A stretch of 64,000 bases of DNA from Natrinema sp. SYSU A 869. GTDB taxonomy: Archaea > Halobacteriota > Halobacteria > Halobacteriales > Natrialbaceae. Positions 37,818 through 46,261 of this stretch are shown one piece after another (the stretch's first letter is position 1; each line of letters starts with the position of its first letter). The stretch covers positions 1,550,001 to 1,614,000 of the forward strand of contig NZ_CP082249.1 in NCBI RefSeq assembly GCF_019879105.1. The letters are read 5' to 3'. The notes under the pieces are model-generated. The model was not told the origin of the DNA. It ran no database searches and saw nothing but the letters and a program-made list of their open reading frames with translations. The translations under genes were made by a program, and so were the position numbers.

Positions 37818-39008
37818 ATGAGCTATCGGAGCGCCCCGACCGGCGGTGTCGTCGTCGGGGCGAACCCGCTGGTAACCGAGTCGCTGGGCGACTCGGTCCG
37901 GTCCCTCGAGCCGCTCGTTCTCTCACTTCTCGTTCTCGTCGTCGTCGGTCTCGTCCTCGGTGGGTGGTGGGTGATTCGCTGGTTCCGTCGGCCGCCGGGC
38001 GTGCGCCTCCAACGCATGCTCGCTAATCACGACGATGTAGCGGTGTTGATGCATCCGAACCCCGATCCCGACGCGATGTCGTGTGCGATGGGCGTCGCGC
38101 GAATCGCTGACTCGGTCGATACCGATGCGACCCTGCAGTACTCCGGCGAGATCCGCCACCAAGAGAACCGCGCGTTCCGCACCGTCCTCGATCTGGACAT
38201 GGAGTCCATCGAGGCGAGCTCTCAGCTCGATTCGGACGCGGTGGTGCTAGTCGATCACAACACACCGCGGGGGTTTACCGGGGCCCAAACCGTCGAGCCC
38301 ATCGCGGTCGTCGACCACCACCCCGGTAACGGGGCCGGCACGAAGTTCACCGACGTGCGGACCGACTACGGCGCGGCGTCGACGATCCTTGTCGAGTACT
38401 TAAACGACGTTGGCGCGACGATGACCGACGAGGACGGCTCGAGCGGCTTTCAGGTCTCACAGGAGCTCGCGACGGGACTGCTCTACGGTATCCAGTCGGA
38501 TACGAACCACCTGACCAACGGCTGCTCGCGGGCCGAGTTCGACGCCTGCGCCGCGCTGTTTTCGGGGATCGACGAGGATCTGCTCGACCGGATCGCCAAC
38601 CCACAGGTCAGCGACGATGTCTTACAGGTCAAGGCGACAGCGATCACCGAAAAGCGAATCGAGGGCCCCTTCGCCGTCTGCGACGTCGGCGAGATCGGTA
38701 ACGTCGACGCGATCCCCCAGGCCGCGGACGAACTCATGCACCTCGAGGGGGTTACAGCGGTCGTCGTCTACGGCGAACACGACGGAACGCTCCACCTCTC
38801 CGGCCGGTCACGCGACGACCGGGTGCACATGGGGGAGACGCTGCGCCACGCAATCAGCGACATCCCGATGGCCAGCGCCGGCGGCCACGCGCGGATGGGC
38901 GGCGGCCAGCTCTCGGTCGATCACATGAATGGAATCGGTCCCTCCGATGGGATCAGCCGCGCGGAGTTCGAGGAGCGACTCTTTTCGTCGATGGCGGGCG
39001 AACGCTAG
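37818..39008 (+). CDS. Membrane-anchored DHH/DHHA1 phosphoesterase
   Basis: A 396-residue protein with one N-terminal membrane segment (about 30-56), then a DHH domain (VLMHPNPDPDAMSCAMGVA, VVLVDHNTPRG, VVDHHPGN) and a DHHA1 domain with GGHARMGGGQLSV. DHH proteins of this kind hydrolyse nanoRNA, cyclic dinucleotides or pAp with Mn2+. Its stop codon shares a CTAG with the convergent kinase gene. Confidence 0.87.
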   Translation: MSYRSAPTGGVVVGANPLVTESLGDSVRSLEPLVLSLLVLVVVGLVLGGWWVIRWFRRPPGVRLQRMLANHDDVAVLMHPNPDPDAMSCAMGVARIADSVDTDATLQYSGEIRHQENRAFRTVLDLDMESIEASSQLDSDAVVLVDHNTPRGFTGAQTVEPIAVVDHHPGNGAGTKFTDVRTDYGAASTILVEYLNDVGATMTDEDGSSGFQVSQELATGLLYGIQSDTNHLTNGCSRAEFDACAALFSGIDEDLLDRIANPQVSDDVLQVKATAITEKRIEGPFAVCDVGEIGNVDAIPQAADELMHLEGVTAVVVYGEHDGTLHLSGRSRDDRVHMGETLRHAISDIPMASAGGHARMGGGQLSVDHMNGIGPSDGISRAEFEERLFSSMAGER

Positions 39009-40081
39009 TCGATCCGCTCGAGTAGCGAGCGTACCGCCGCCGGATCGGCGGTCTCGCCGGTTCCAACGAAGTATGCCGCACAGGCGTTCCCGAGCGCGAG
39101 CGCCGTCTCAAGGGGCCAGTCGCGAGCCAGCCCGCAGGCCAGCCCCGCCGAGAATCGATCGCCGGCACCGGTCGTACGCTGTGGCTCGCCGATCGAAACC
39201 ATCTCACGGGACTGGATTCCGTCCCGCGTTGCCCCGACGGCTGCGTCGGATCCGTGGGAGACGACCCCGGTGAGGCCAATCGCGGAGCGAAGCGCCGCGG
39301 CTCGGTCTCGAGTGCACTCTCGAGACGAGTACGCAGTCGGGTCCTCGCCGTCGTCCGCTCCGTCGTCGTCTGGGACGCCGGCGGCCGCCGTGGCGGCCGC
39401 GAGTTCCATTGGATTCACACTCAGAAATACCGCGAGCGGTGTGTCAGCCGAATCGGCCTGCGACAGCGCGTCGAACAGGTCCGCGAGTGCCATCGGATCG
39501 ACGGCGTCGATCGGCCCGGGATCGACGACCACCGGAAGTGGCTCTGCGGGCGGTGACGATGCCAGCCGGTCGAAGACGGCCGTGAGACCGCGGATCGATA
39601 CCCAATTCGTACAGCACAGCGCGTCCGCGCCGACGATCCGATCCCAGTCGACGACTGCGAGCAGGTCCGCGAGTCCCCAGTCCTCGGCCGGTCCCGGTTC
39701 GGAGAACTGGAGTTCGTCCGATCCGAAGTCGACGACGCGAACCGTCGCAGGCGTCCCCATCGAGTGCGTTTCGAAGGGGAACCCGGACAGCACCGGATGC
39801 TCGAGGTGGCCGATGAGCGTCGCCGCCTCGCCGAGCGCGTCGATCTGTCTGGCCGCGTTGACAGCCTGTCCGCCCGGCCGCGCGTCGATCGGCTCGAGCG
39901 AGAACGCGCGGCCGCCGGCCGCAAGCTGATCGGCGAACGCATCGGCTGCCTTGAGGCGGTCGCCGCCCGCCCCCGAAAGCGCGTACCAGCGGTCGACACT
40001 GCCGTCGGGCAATGCGACGAGATGCCGAGCGTCACCGCTCTCGAGGTCACTGAGGCAGTTGCGAAGGTCGTCGTCGCTCAC
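39005..40081 (-). CDS. PfkB-family sugar kinase
   Basis: Ribokinase-fold kinase of 358 residues. N-terminal glycine-rich ARPGGQAVNAARQIDALG, an acidic haloarchaeal insertion (about 262-276), and the C-terminal catalytic GAGDRFSAGLACGLA with the general-base Asp. The GTG at 40079-40081 is the best start because conserved sequence begins just after and upstream codons belong to noncoding DNA. The sugar is unknown. Confidence 0.85.
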   Translation of the reverse strand: MSDDDLRNCLSDLESGDARHLVALPDGSVDRWYALSGAGGDRLKAADAFADQLAAGGRAFSLEPIDARPGGQAVNAARQIDALGEAATLIGHLEHPVLSGFPFETHSMGTPATVRVVDFGSDELQFSEPGPAEDWGLADLLAVVDWDRIVGADALCCTNWVSIRGLTAVFDRLASSPPAEPLPVVVDPGPIDAVDPMALADLFDALSQADSADTPLAVFLSVNPMELAAATAAAGVPDDDGADDGEDPTAYSSRECTRDRAAALRSAIGLTGVVSHGSDAAVGATRDGIQSREMVSIGEPQRTTGAGDRFSAGLACGLARDWPLETALALGNACAAYFVGTGETADPAAVRSLLERID

Positions 40082-40179
40082 AATTGGACTGCGACGCTCG
40101 TCGGGAAAAAGAAACGGCTGGCACGACGACTCGAAACGACTCGAACCACGACCGCGCGAGCAGATACCGGCGCTACCGC

Positions 40180-40350
40180 CTAGCGAATCTCCTTCCACTC
40201 CGCCTCGCAGTCGGGGCAGATGCGGACCGTCTTGATCTCGTCCGGGTCGTTTTCGGTCTTCAGTGGCTTCTCGCAATCGCCACAGACGAGCCGATCGTAG
40301 GTGTCCTTCTCGAGGTCGCCGGCGCGGAGCGCCTTCCGGACTGATTTCAT
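40180..40350 (-). CDS. HVO_0758-family small zinc-finger protein
   Basis: A 56-residue protein, MKSVRKALRAGDLEKDTYDR at the start, with two CxxC knuckles (CGDC, CPDC) forming one zinc-finger, ending AEWKEIR. It matches my recollection of the conserved haloarchaeal HVO_0758 micro-protein. Its function is not established. Confidence 0.88.
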   Translation of the reverse strand: MKSVRKALRAGDLEKDTYDRLVCGDCEKPLKTENDPDEIKTVRICPDCEAEWKEIR

Positions 40351-40741
40351 GTTCACTCTGTAAGCAGGAGGGGAAGAAAAAGACCGGTGCTTTATCCGGT
40401 CTCGACTCGGCCCCGCGTTCGGTCGCGATTACGCGCCCCTTCGAGCACGAGTCGGAAAGAGTGAGGCCATCAGAAGACAGCGAGGGAGTGACCGAGACGG
40501 CGAGCGGACGGCAACGACAGACCGGCCGGACCGGCGTGTTCGGAACGCTGTGTTCCATGGTCTTTCTGGTCAACCCCGGTCGCGTGATCTCCACACCGTT
40601 GCTCGAGCCGTTCCGGACGACCGGCGGCGCGAGCGCCGCCACCGGTCGCCTTCCGAGGAGCGTGAACAGCTAACGGCCCACCCGACAGTATATCTGGCCG
40701 CATCCGTGGTCGTTTTACCGGTCCGCTCGAAGACCCCACCG
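40351..40741. other. 391-base intergenic region with a strong hairpin
   Basis: No gene was seen. It contains a GC hairpin GGCGGCGC-GA-GCGCCGCC (40623-40640), a possible terminator or structured RNA element, and a TATA-like AGTATATC (40686-40693) about 50 bases before the glycosyltransferase ATG. Confidence 0.5.
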
Positions 40742-41890
40742 ATGGAGTACGTCCAGGAGCGGATCGCCACGCTCCACGAGTTCGGCAATGGGGACGAGGG
40801 TCCGGGTAGCGGTCTGGCCCGCGAAGCCGCCGCTGCGGTCGCCGAGACGGCCGTCGTCGTCCCGATGACCGGCCGCGAGTACGAGAGCCCCGCCGCCGAG
40901 CGCGTTCTCGGGGAACTCGAGCGCCTCGAGCCGGCACCCGCTGCAGTCTTCGTCCCCGTCCGGGCCGAACCCGGCCGAATCGGGCCGTTTCGAGAGTGGC
41001 TCGGCTCGTTCGCACTGCCGACCCGGGTCCTCTGGTGTAATGCGCCCGGCGTCGACGCCGTGCTCGCCGACGCGGGACTGGGCGGCGAGTTCGGGAAAGG
41101 ACGAGACGTCTGGCTCGCGCTCGGTCCCGCCGCGGACGTCGCCGACGCGGTCGTCGTCCACGACGCCGACGCCCGCAGCTACGAGGCCGCACACGTCCAC
41201 CGCCTGCTCGCGCCGTTGACGATGGACTTTGACTTTTCTAAGGGGTACTACGCGCGCGTCGAGCGCGGTCGGCTCTACGGGCGGCTCTTCCGACTGTTCT
41301 ACGAACCGTTGCTACGATCCCTCGCGGACGCCCACGACGCACCGATCATCGACTATCTCGGCGCGTTCCGGTACGCGCTGGCCGGTGAGTTCGCCGCGAG
41401 TTCCCACCTCGCGCGGCGGCTTCGCGCACCGCGTGCGTGGGGGCTCGAGGTCGGCACGCTCGGGGACGCTTACGATGTCGCCGGCTTCGGCGGCTCCGCA
41501 CAGGTCGACCTCGGTCGCCACGAGCACGACCACCGCGCGGTCGCGGGCGACACTGGCCTCGAGGGGATGAGTCGAGAAGTCGCGGCGACGCTGCTGGGCG
41601 TGCTTGAAGAACACGGCGTCGATCCCGAGTACGAGACCCTGTCCAAGCGATATCGGGCCACCGGCAAGGAGTTGATCGACCAGTATCGTGCGGACGCGGC
41701 GTTCAACGGACTGGAGTACGATCCGGCAGCCGAACGGGATCAGGTGTCTCGCTATGCCGAGTCGATCGCACCGCCGGGGCTGGACACGCGCCTCCCGCGA
41801 TGGATCGACGCCCCGTTTACGCCAGCCGACGTCCTGGCCGCGGCCCGGCCCTGGCGGGAACGACGCGTCGGCTCGCGCTCGCAAGACTAA
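40742..41890 (+). CDS. Glucosyl-3-phosphoglycerate synthase-like glycosyltransferase
   Basis: GT-A fold glycosyltransferase of 382 residues. An N-terminal nucleotide-sugar region, the metal-binding DxD-type VVHDADARSYEAAHVHRLL, then FDFSKGYYARVERGRLYGR and the acceptor-side YPLL/YEPLLRSLAD resemble GT81 synthases of glucosylglycerate, a compatible solute. In haloarchaea the acceptor may differ. Start at 40742 (MEYVQERIATLHEFG) is the first ATG after the TATA box. Confidence 0.75.
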   Translation: MEYVQERIATLHEFGNGDEGPGSGLAREAAAAVAETAVVVPMTGREYESPAAERVLGELERLEPAPAAVFVPVRAEPGRIGPFREWLGSFALPTRVLWCNAPGVDAVLADAGLGGEFGKGRDVWLALGPAADVADAVVVHDADARSYEAAHVHRLLAPLTMDFDFSKGYYARVERGRLYGRLFRLFYEPLLRSLADAHDAPIIDYLGAFRYALAGEFAASSHLARRLRAPRAWGLEVGTLGDAYDVAGFGGSAQVDLGRHEHDHRAVAGDTGLEGMSREVAATLLGVLEEHGVDPEYETLSKRYRATGKELIDQYRADAAFNGLEYDPAAERDQVSRYAESIAPPGLDTRLPRWIDAPFTPADVLAAARPWRERRVGSRSQD

Positions 41891-41916
41891 TCCCCCTCTC
41901 GGCCGTTGGGCCGCGT

Positions 41917-42414
41917 ATGGACGCGACCGCCGACGAACTGGCCGGCGTGGTCGATCTCTTCGGCGGATTGGCCCGCGCGGAGCTCGAGCGGGCGCTCACC
42001 GAAGCCGCCTACCGTGCCGACGGACGAGCGGTTGACGATGCGGCCCTCGAGACGGCGATCGACGAGGCAGTCGAGTCGTTCGCACTCGTTCGGTACGAGC
42101 CCGCCGACGAGGACACTGGGTCGATCGCGGACGACGAGGCACTGCTGGTCGCCGGCCCAACGGCCTTTCCGACGGTGCCGGAGCACGCGGAGGACGTCCC
42201 ACACATTCTCGACATCGAGCGGCGACGGCTCGATCGCGAGGCACTGGGCGAAACGGCCCGCGAACGCGTGCTCGAGGCCGTCGACGAGGCCGCCGCTGCG
42301 GACGATACGGAGCGGCTCCGATCCCTAATCGACGTCAGCTATGATGTCGAGACATGGGCACCGGTCGATCTCACGGACGAACGGGCGCAACTGGAGGACA
42401 CGCTCGGGGAATGA
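41917..42414 (+). CDS. Haloarchaeal protein of unknown function (DUF7109-like)
   Basis: A 165-residue acidic helical protein starting MDATADELAGVVDLFGGLAR. The N-terminal half has Ala/Glu-rich helices (AELERALTEAAYRA), the centre GPTAFPTVPEHAEDVPHILD, and the C-terminal half RERVLEAVDEA. The DUF number is from memory. It overlaps the Nudix gene start by the ATGA motif, so the two are translationally coupled. Confidence 0.68.
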   Translation: MDATADELAGVVDLFGGLARAELERALTEAAYRADGRAVDDAALETAIDEAVESFALVRYEPADEDTGSIADDEALLVAGPTAFPTVPEHAEDVPHILDIERRRLDREALGETARERVLEAVDEAAAADDTERLRSLIDVSYDVETWAPVDLTDERAQLEDTLGE

Positions 42415-43004
42415 CAGGCCAGAGATTGACGCTCGGGCCGGTCGCGAGCTACGAACCGACGGAAATTGGCGATCAGGAGTACGACGCGGCAGTTCTCGCG
42501 CCGATCGTCGACCGCGACGGTGAGGATCACCTGCTCTTTACCCGGCGGGCCGACCACCTCGGCGAACACCCCGGCCAGATGAGTTTTCCGGGCGGTGGGG
42601 CCGAACCCGAAGACGAGACGATCCTCGAGACCGCGCTTCGGGAGGCCAACGAGGAGATCGGTCTCGAGCGCAGCGAGGCCGAAGTTGTCGGGCAACTCGA
42701 CGACATTCGGACCGTCACCGAGTACGCCGTCACGCCGTTCGTCGCCCACGTCCCCGATCGAGAGTACGTCCGCGACGAGAGCGAGGTCGCCGAGATCGTC
42801 GTCCTCCCGCTGTCAGACCTACTCGATCCGGACAACTACGAGTACGAGCGCCGCTCCCATCCCTACTACGGCGAGATCGTCATCCACTACTTCCGCGTGA
42901 ACGGCTACACCGTCTGGGGCGCGACCGGCCGGATTCTGGTGCAGTTGCTCGAGTTGGCGACGGATTTCGAAGCGCCCGAGACGGTCGATCGGTCGAACTT
43001 TTGA
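42411..43004 (+). CDS. Nudix hydrolase, probable CoA pyrophosphatase
   Basis: A 197-residue Nudix protein. The Nudix box is visible as GGGAEPEDETILETALREAN followed by EEIGL, preceded by HLGEHPGQMSFPGG; the LLFTRRADHLGEHPGQMSFP stretch is the signature of NudL-type CoA pyrophosphatases. ATG at 42411 overlaps the previous stop. Confidence 0.88.
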   Translation: MTGQRLTLGPVASYEPTEIGDQEYDAAVLAPIVDRDGEDHLLFTRRADHLGEHPGQMSFPGGGAEPEDETILETALREANEEIGLERSEAEVVGQLDDIRTVTEYAVTPFVAHVPDREYVRDESEVAEIVVLPLSDLLDPDNYEYERRSHPYYGEIVIHYFRVNGYTVWGATGRILVQLLELATDFEAPETVDRSNF

Positions 43005-43075
43005 AAGATAACAGAGATCTGCCTCTCGTTCAGCGCAGTCAATTTCTGTTTCACTCCAGACTAACAGGTCCACGT

Positions 43076-43220
43076 GCGGTGGCGCGCTGTGCCGTGGTGA
43101 GCGGTGCGAGGCGCGACGGGAGGAGCACCTCGGAATGTGAACGGCGACTGACGGGAGCCGTGAGCAGCGAGCGAATCGGCTGGGGAGGGCGTGGCTCCCC
43201 TGGTAGCCAACTGAGCAGGA
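43076..43220 (+). repeat. Dispersed repeat, copy B
   Basis: Same block order as copy A: GCGGTGGCGCGCTGTG, GGTGCGAGGCGCGACGGG, AGGAGCACCTCGGAA, GACGGGAGCCGTGAGCAGCG, GCGAATCGGCTGGGGAGGG and CGTGGC, ending GAGCAGGA. It lies in the 300-base gap after the Nudix gene and faces copy C across the methyltransferase-like gene. Confidence 0.82.
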
Positions 43221-43305
43221 CGCTATCGTCACTGATCAGGATCATGAGTAGAGACGCGGACACCACCGGTCACAAATAGACGGCGAAACCCACCGCTAAC
43301 GGCTG

Positions 43306-43776
43306 TTATAGCCCCTCGAGCGACCGCAGCTTCTGCTCGACATCCGGTGGCGCGGCGCTGGGGCCGTCGCGCACGCGGTGATCGGGAATCAGGAGCGGGG
43401 CCGGGTTCTCGTCAAGCGCGGTTCGGACAAGGATGATGTCGTCCTCGTCCTGGTGATCGATCCCGGAGGTCATCCGGGCGAGGGTCTCGACGGTGACCTG
43501 ATCGCCGTAAGGGATCGTCTGGACGCCCTCAAGGACCGCCCGCTGGTCGGTCGGCATGGTCATCGCGACCTGCACGTCGTCGAAGGTGATCTCCTCGAGA
43601 CCGTCGAGGTATTCGAAGATCTCATCGAGGACGGCGTGGTCGTCCTCGGCGTTGTCGTCGGGGATCTCGGGGAACGAGACGCTCAGGACTCGCCCGCTGG
43701 CGGCACCGAGCTGGACGTACCGGTCGAGATACGGCGATTCCCGTGCGTAGATTCCAGCGTCCGTAACGTCCTCCAT
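43306..43776 (-). CDS. O6-alkylguanine-DNA alkyltransferase-like protein without the active-site cysteine
   Basis: A 156-residue protein with the AGT/ATL DNA-binding fold: QTIPYGDQVTVETLARM corresponds to the helix-turn-helix, and VRTALDENPAPLLIPDHRVR to the ALANNPIPILIPCHRV region. The methyl-accepting Cys of PCHR is Asp132 (IPDHRV). It therefore probably recognises alkylated DNA without repairing it, like ATL proteins, or has another role. It lies between inverted repeats B and C. Start complements 43774-43776. Confidence 0.8.
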   Translation of the reverse strand: MEDVTDAGIYARESPYLDRYVQLGAASGRVLSVSFPEIPDDNAEDDHAVLDEIFEYLDGLEEITFDDVQVAMTMPTDQRAVLEGVQTIPYGDQVTVETLARMTSGIDHQDEDDIILVRTALDENPAPLLIPDHRVRDGPSAAPPDVEQKLRSLEGL

Positions 43777-43898
43777 AGCTGTCCGTAGACCATCAGGGCT
43801 TGAATAGCCGCCGGTCCTTGCGCTTGATCTCGCTTCCATCGCAGCAGCCTCGAGTTTTTCCACACTGTGCCCACAGTTCCTGACGAATCCTCGAGTGC

Positions 43899-44046
43899 CC
43901 TGCTCATACTCACAATAGGGAAATAGCCACGCTCTCCCCAGCCGATTCGCTCGCTGCTCACGGCTCCCGTCGGTCGCCGTTCGCGTTCCGAGGCGCTCCT
44001 CCCGTCGCGCCTCGCACTCATCGCGTCTCAGCGCACGCCACCGCAC
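43899..44046 (-). repeat. Dispersed repeat, copy C
   Basis: Reverse-strand copy of the B repeat: on the minus strand it reads GCGGTGGCGTGCGCTG, GTGCGAGGCGCGACGGG, AGGAGCGCCTCGGAACGCG, CGACGGGAGCCGTGAGCAGC, GCGAATCGGCTGGGGAGAG and CGTGGC, ending GAGCAGGG. It separates the methyltransferase-like gene from the trp operon promoter. Confidence 0.82.
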
Positions 44047-44116
44047 GTGTCAGGCCGTTAGCCCGTCAGCCGATATCGTTTCCATCGTTCCGTGTGTCGC
44101 CATGACGCAAGCCTTA

Positions 44117-44142
44117 TGTACATATGAGTACGTCGATGTACA
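44117..44142 (+). promoter_or_regulatory. Two TRP-box-like hexamers before trpC
   Basis: TGTACA occurs at 44117-44122 and 44137-44142, spaced 20 bases (two helical turns), and the pair forms a larger inverted repeat TGTACAT/ATGTACA. The second hexamer ends 3 bases before the trpC ATG. TGTACA is the published TRP box of Methanothermobacter TrpY. A repressor here is inferred. Confidence 0.55.
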
Positions 44143-44145
44143 ATA

Positions 44146-44967
44146 ATGAACTCCGATACGGAGCTCGCCCCTGCGGTGCAGTCGATACTCGAGGCCGCTC
44201 GGGAGCGTTCGGGCGGTGAGGGCGTCATTGACGTTGACGCACGCTCGCTGCCCGACGCGCTGGCCGACGCCGAGGCCGACGGGCGAGTCCCAGTGATCGC
44301 GGAGGTGAAACCGACGAGTCCGACGGCTGAGGGGACTCGAGACGACGATCCCGTCGAACTGGCACAATCGATGGTCGACGGCGGTGCGACGGCGATCTCG
44401 GTGCTCACGGAGCCGACCCACTTCGGCGGCTCACCTGAGGCGCTGACCCGCATTCGGGAGGCCGTCGACGTCCCGGTCCTGCGCAAGGACTTCGTCATCG
44501 AGGAGGTGGGGATGGACGTCGTCGAGGCGGACCTCTTGCTATTGATCGTCAGATTCGTCGACGATCTCGAGGAACTCGTCACGGCCGCCCGCAAACGGGG
44601 CTTCCAGCCCCTCGTGGAGGTCCACGACCGCGCGGAACTCGAGACAGCGCTCGAGGCAGGGGCCGACATCATCGGCGTGAACAACCGTGATCTGGCGAAA
44701 CTCGAGGTCGACCTCGAAACCTTCGAGTCAGTGGCCCCCCACGTGCCGGACGACGTAACGCTGATCGCCGAGAGCGGCGTCAGCTCGCTGGCGGACGTGC
44801 AACGGATGCGCGCGGCGGGTGCCGATGCCCTCCTGGTCGGCAGCGCCATCATGGACCACGGCGCGGGCGACAGCGACGTGACGGAGAACACCCGACGACT
44901 CACGCGAGCGGAATCCGCGGGCGCTGCGGACTCGACGGAATCCACGACGGAGACTGAGACAACATGA
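44146..44967 (+). CDS. trpC: Indole-3-glycerol-phosphate synthase
   Basis: Ring closure of carboxyphenylaminodeoxyribulose phosphate to indole-3-glycerol phosphate in tryptophan synthesis. The 273-residue TIM barrel has [11 protein letters not shown] (phosphate and catalytic Lys), [22 protein letters not shown] (catalytic Lys and Glu), GVNNRDL and IAESGVSS. An acidic, Ser/Thr-rich C-terminal tail (from about 250) is a haloarchaeal extra. First gene of the trpCBA operon; the stop overlaps the ATG of a 10-codon mini-ORF. Confidence 0.95.
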   Translation: MNSDTELAPAVQSILEAARERSGGEGVIDVDARSLPDALADAEADGRVPVIAEVKPTSPTAEGTRDDDPVELAQSMVDGGATAISVLTEPTHFGGSPEALTRIREAVDVPVLRKDFVIEEVGMDVVEADLLLLIVRFVDDLEELVTAARKRGFQPLVEVHDRAELETALEAGADIIGVNNRDLAKLEVDLETFESVAPHVPDDVTLIAESGVSSLADVQRMRAAGADALLVGSAIMDHGAGDSDVTENTRRLTRAESAGAADSTESTTETETT

Positions 44968-44996
44968 GCGAGCACGACGGAGACATCCAGACATGA
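44964..44996 (+). CDS. Ten-codon mini-ORF linking trpC and trpB
   Basis: ATG at 44964 overlaps the trpC stop as ATGA, and its own TGA (44994-44996) overlaps the trpB ATG as ATGA. It would encode [10 protein letters not shown]. Whether it is translated, or is only a remnant of an earlier start, cannot be told from sequence. It could serve re-initiation and translational coupling. Confidence 0.4.
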   Translation: MSEHDGDIQT

Positions 44997-46261
44997 GCAC
45001 GGAACGCGAACGCGACGGCGAGAGTGAATCCGGACGGACGGGCACGTTCGGTGACTACGGCGGCCAGTACGTCCCCGAGGCGCTGATGCCAGCCGTCCAG
45101 GAACTCGAGGACGCCTACCAGCGATACGTCCTGGAGAACGAGGACGGCTTCATGGACGAGTTCCGCGAGCGACTGCGCGATTTCGGCGGGCGGCCGACGC
45201 CGCTCCAGCGCGCGGATCGGCTGAGCGAGCGCTACGACCGCGAGGTATACCTCAAGCGGGAGGACCTCGTCCACGGCGGGGCACACAAACTGAACAACGC
45301 GCTCGGACAGGTCCTGCTCGCGAAATATATGGGCAAGGAGCGGATCATCGCCGAGACCGGCGCGGGCCAACACGGCACCGCGACGGCGATGGCCGCGGCC
45401 CACCTCGACATGCCCTGCGAGATCTACATGGGTCGGACGGACGTCAACCGCCAGCGGCCCAACGTCTACCGAATGCGGATGAACGGGGCCGAGGTGAACC
45501 CTGTTGAGGCAGGTAGCGGGACGCTGAAGGAGGCGATCAACGAGACGATGCGCGACTGGGCGACCACCGTCGAGCGGACCCACTACGTGATCGGCTCTGT
45601 CGTCGGCCCGCACCCGTTCCCGAAGATGGTCCGGGACTTCCAGGCAGTCATCGGCGACGAAGTCCGGAAACAGATTCAGGAGAAGGCCGGACGACTGCCC
45701 GACAGCGTCGTCGCCTGTGCCGGCGGTGGCTCGAACACGATGGGAGCCTTCCACGCCTTCGTTCCCGATGAAGCGGTCGACCTCTACGCCGTTGAGGCCG
45801 GCGGCTCGAGCCTCGAGATCGACGAGGAGGAAGGTCTCGCGCCCAACTCCGCGACGCTCTCGACGGGCACCGACGGCGTCCTCCACGGCGCGATGACGAA
45901 GCTCCTCCAGAGTACTGACGGCCAGATCATGGAGTCCCACAGCGTCAGCGCGGGTCTGGACTACGCCGGCGTCGGCCCCGAACTCTCACATCTCGTCGAG
46001 ACCGGTCGAGTCACGCCGGCGAGCGTCGACGACGAGGACGCGCTCAACGGCTTCCACCGGCTCTCGCGGCTCGAGGGGATCATTCCCGCACTCGAGTCGA
46101 GTCATGCGCTCGGCTATCTGGAAGAGGAACACGAGACTCTCGGCGATCTCGTTGTCGTCAACGTCTCCGGGCGCGGCGACAAGGACTTAGAGACCGTGTT
46201 AGAGGAGACCGAGACGCGCGATCTCGTAGCCGCACCGGACGTGGAGGTGTTCGACGGATGA
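44993..46261 (+). CDS. trpB: Tryptophan synthase beta subunit
   Basis: PLP enzyme joining indole and serine to form tryptophan; partner of TrpA. The 422-residue protein has the PLP Lys99 in [14 protein letters not shown], the ETGAGQHG substrate loop, and the phosphate-binding [21 protein letters not shown] precedes the lysine as expected for TrpB1. It overlaps trpA by ATGA. Confidence 0.96.
   Translation: MSTERERDGESESGRTGTFGDYGGQYVPEALMPAVQELEDAYQRYVLENEDGFMDEFRERLRDFGGRPTPLQRADRLSERYDREVYLKREDLVHGGAHKLNNALGQVLLAKYMGKERIIAETGAGQHGTATAMAAAHLDMPCEIYMGRTDVNRQRPNVYRMRMNGAEVNPVEAGSGTLKEAINETMRDWATTVERTHYVIGSVVGPHPFPKMVRDFQAVIGDEVRKQIQEKAGRLPDSVVACAGGGSNTMGAFHAFVPDEAVDLYAVEAGGSSLEIDEEEGLAPNSATLSTGTDGVLHGAMTKLLQSTDGQIMESHSVSAGLDYAGVGPELSHLVETGRVTPASVDDEDALNGFHRLSRLEGIIPALESSHALGYLEEEHETLGDLVVVNVSGRGDKDLETVLEETETRDLVAAPDVEVFDG

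Noticed and set aside
43306-44046. Longer 246-codon start for the methyltransferase-like gene through repeat C
   Set aside because: The extra 90 residues are translated repeat with no AGT similarity, and the ATG at 43776 fits the domain; translation through the repeat is possible but unsupported.
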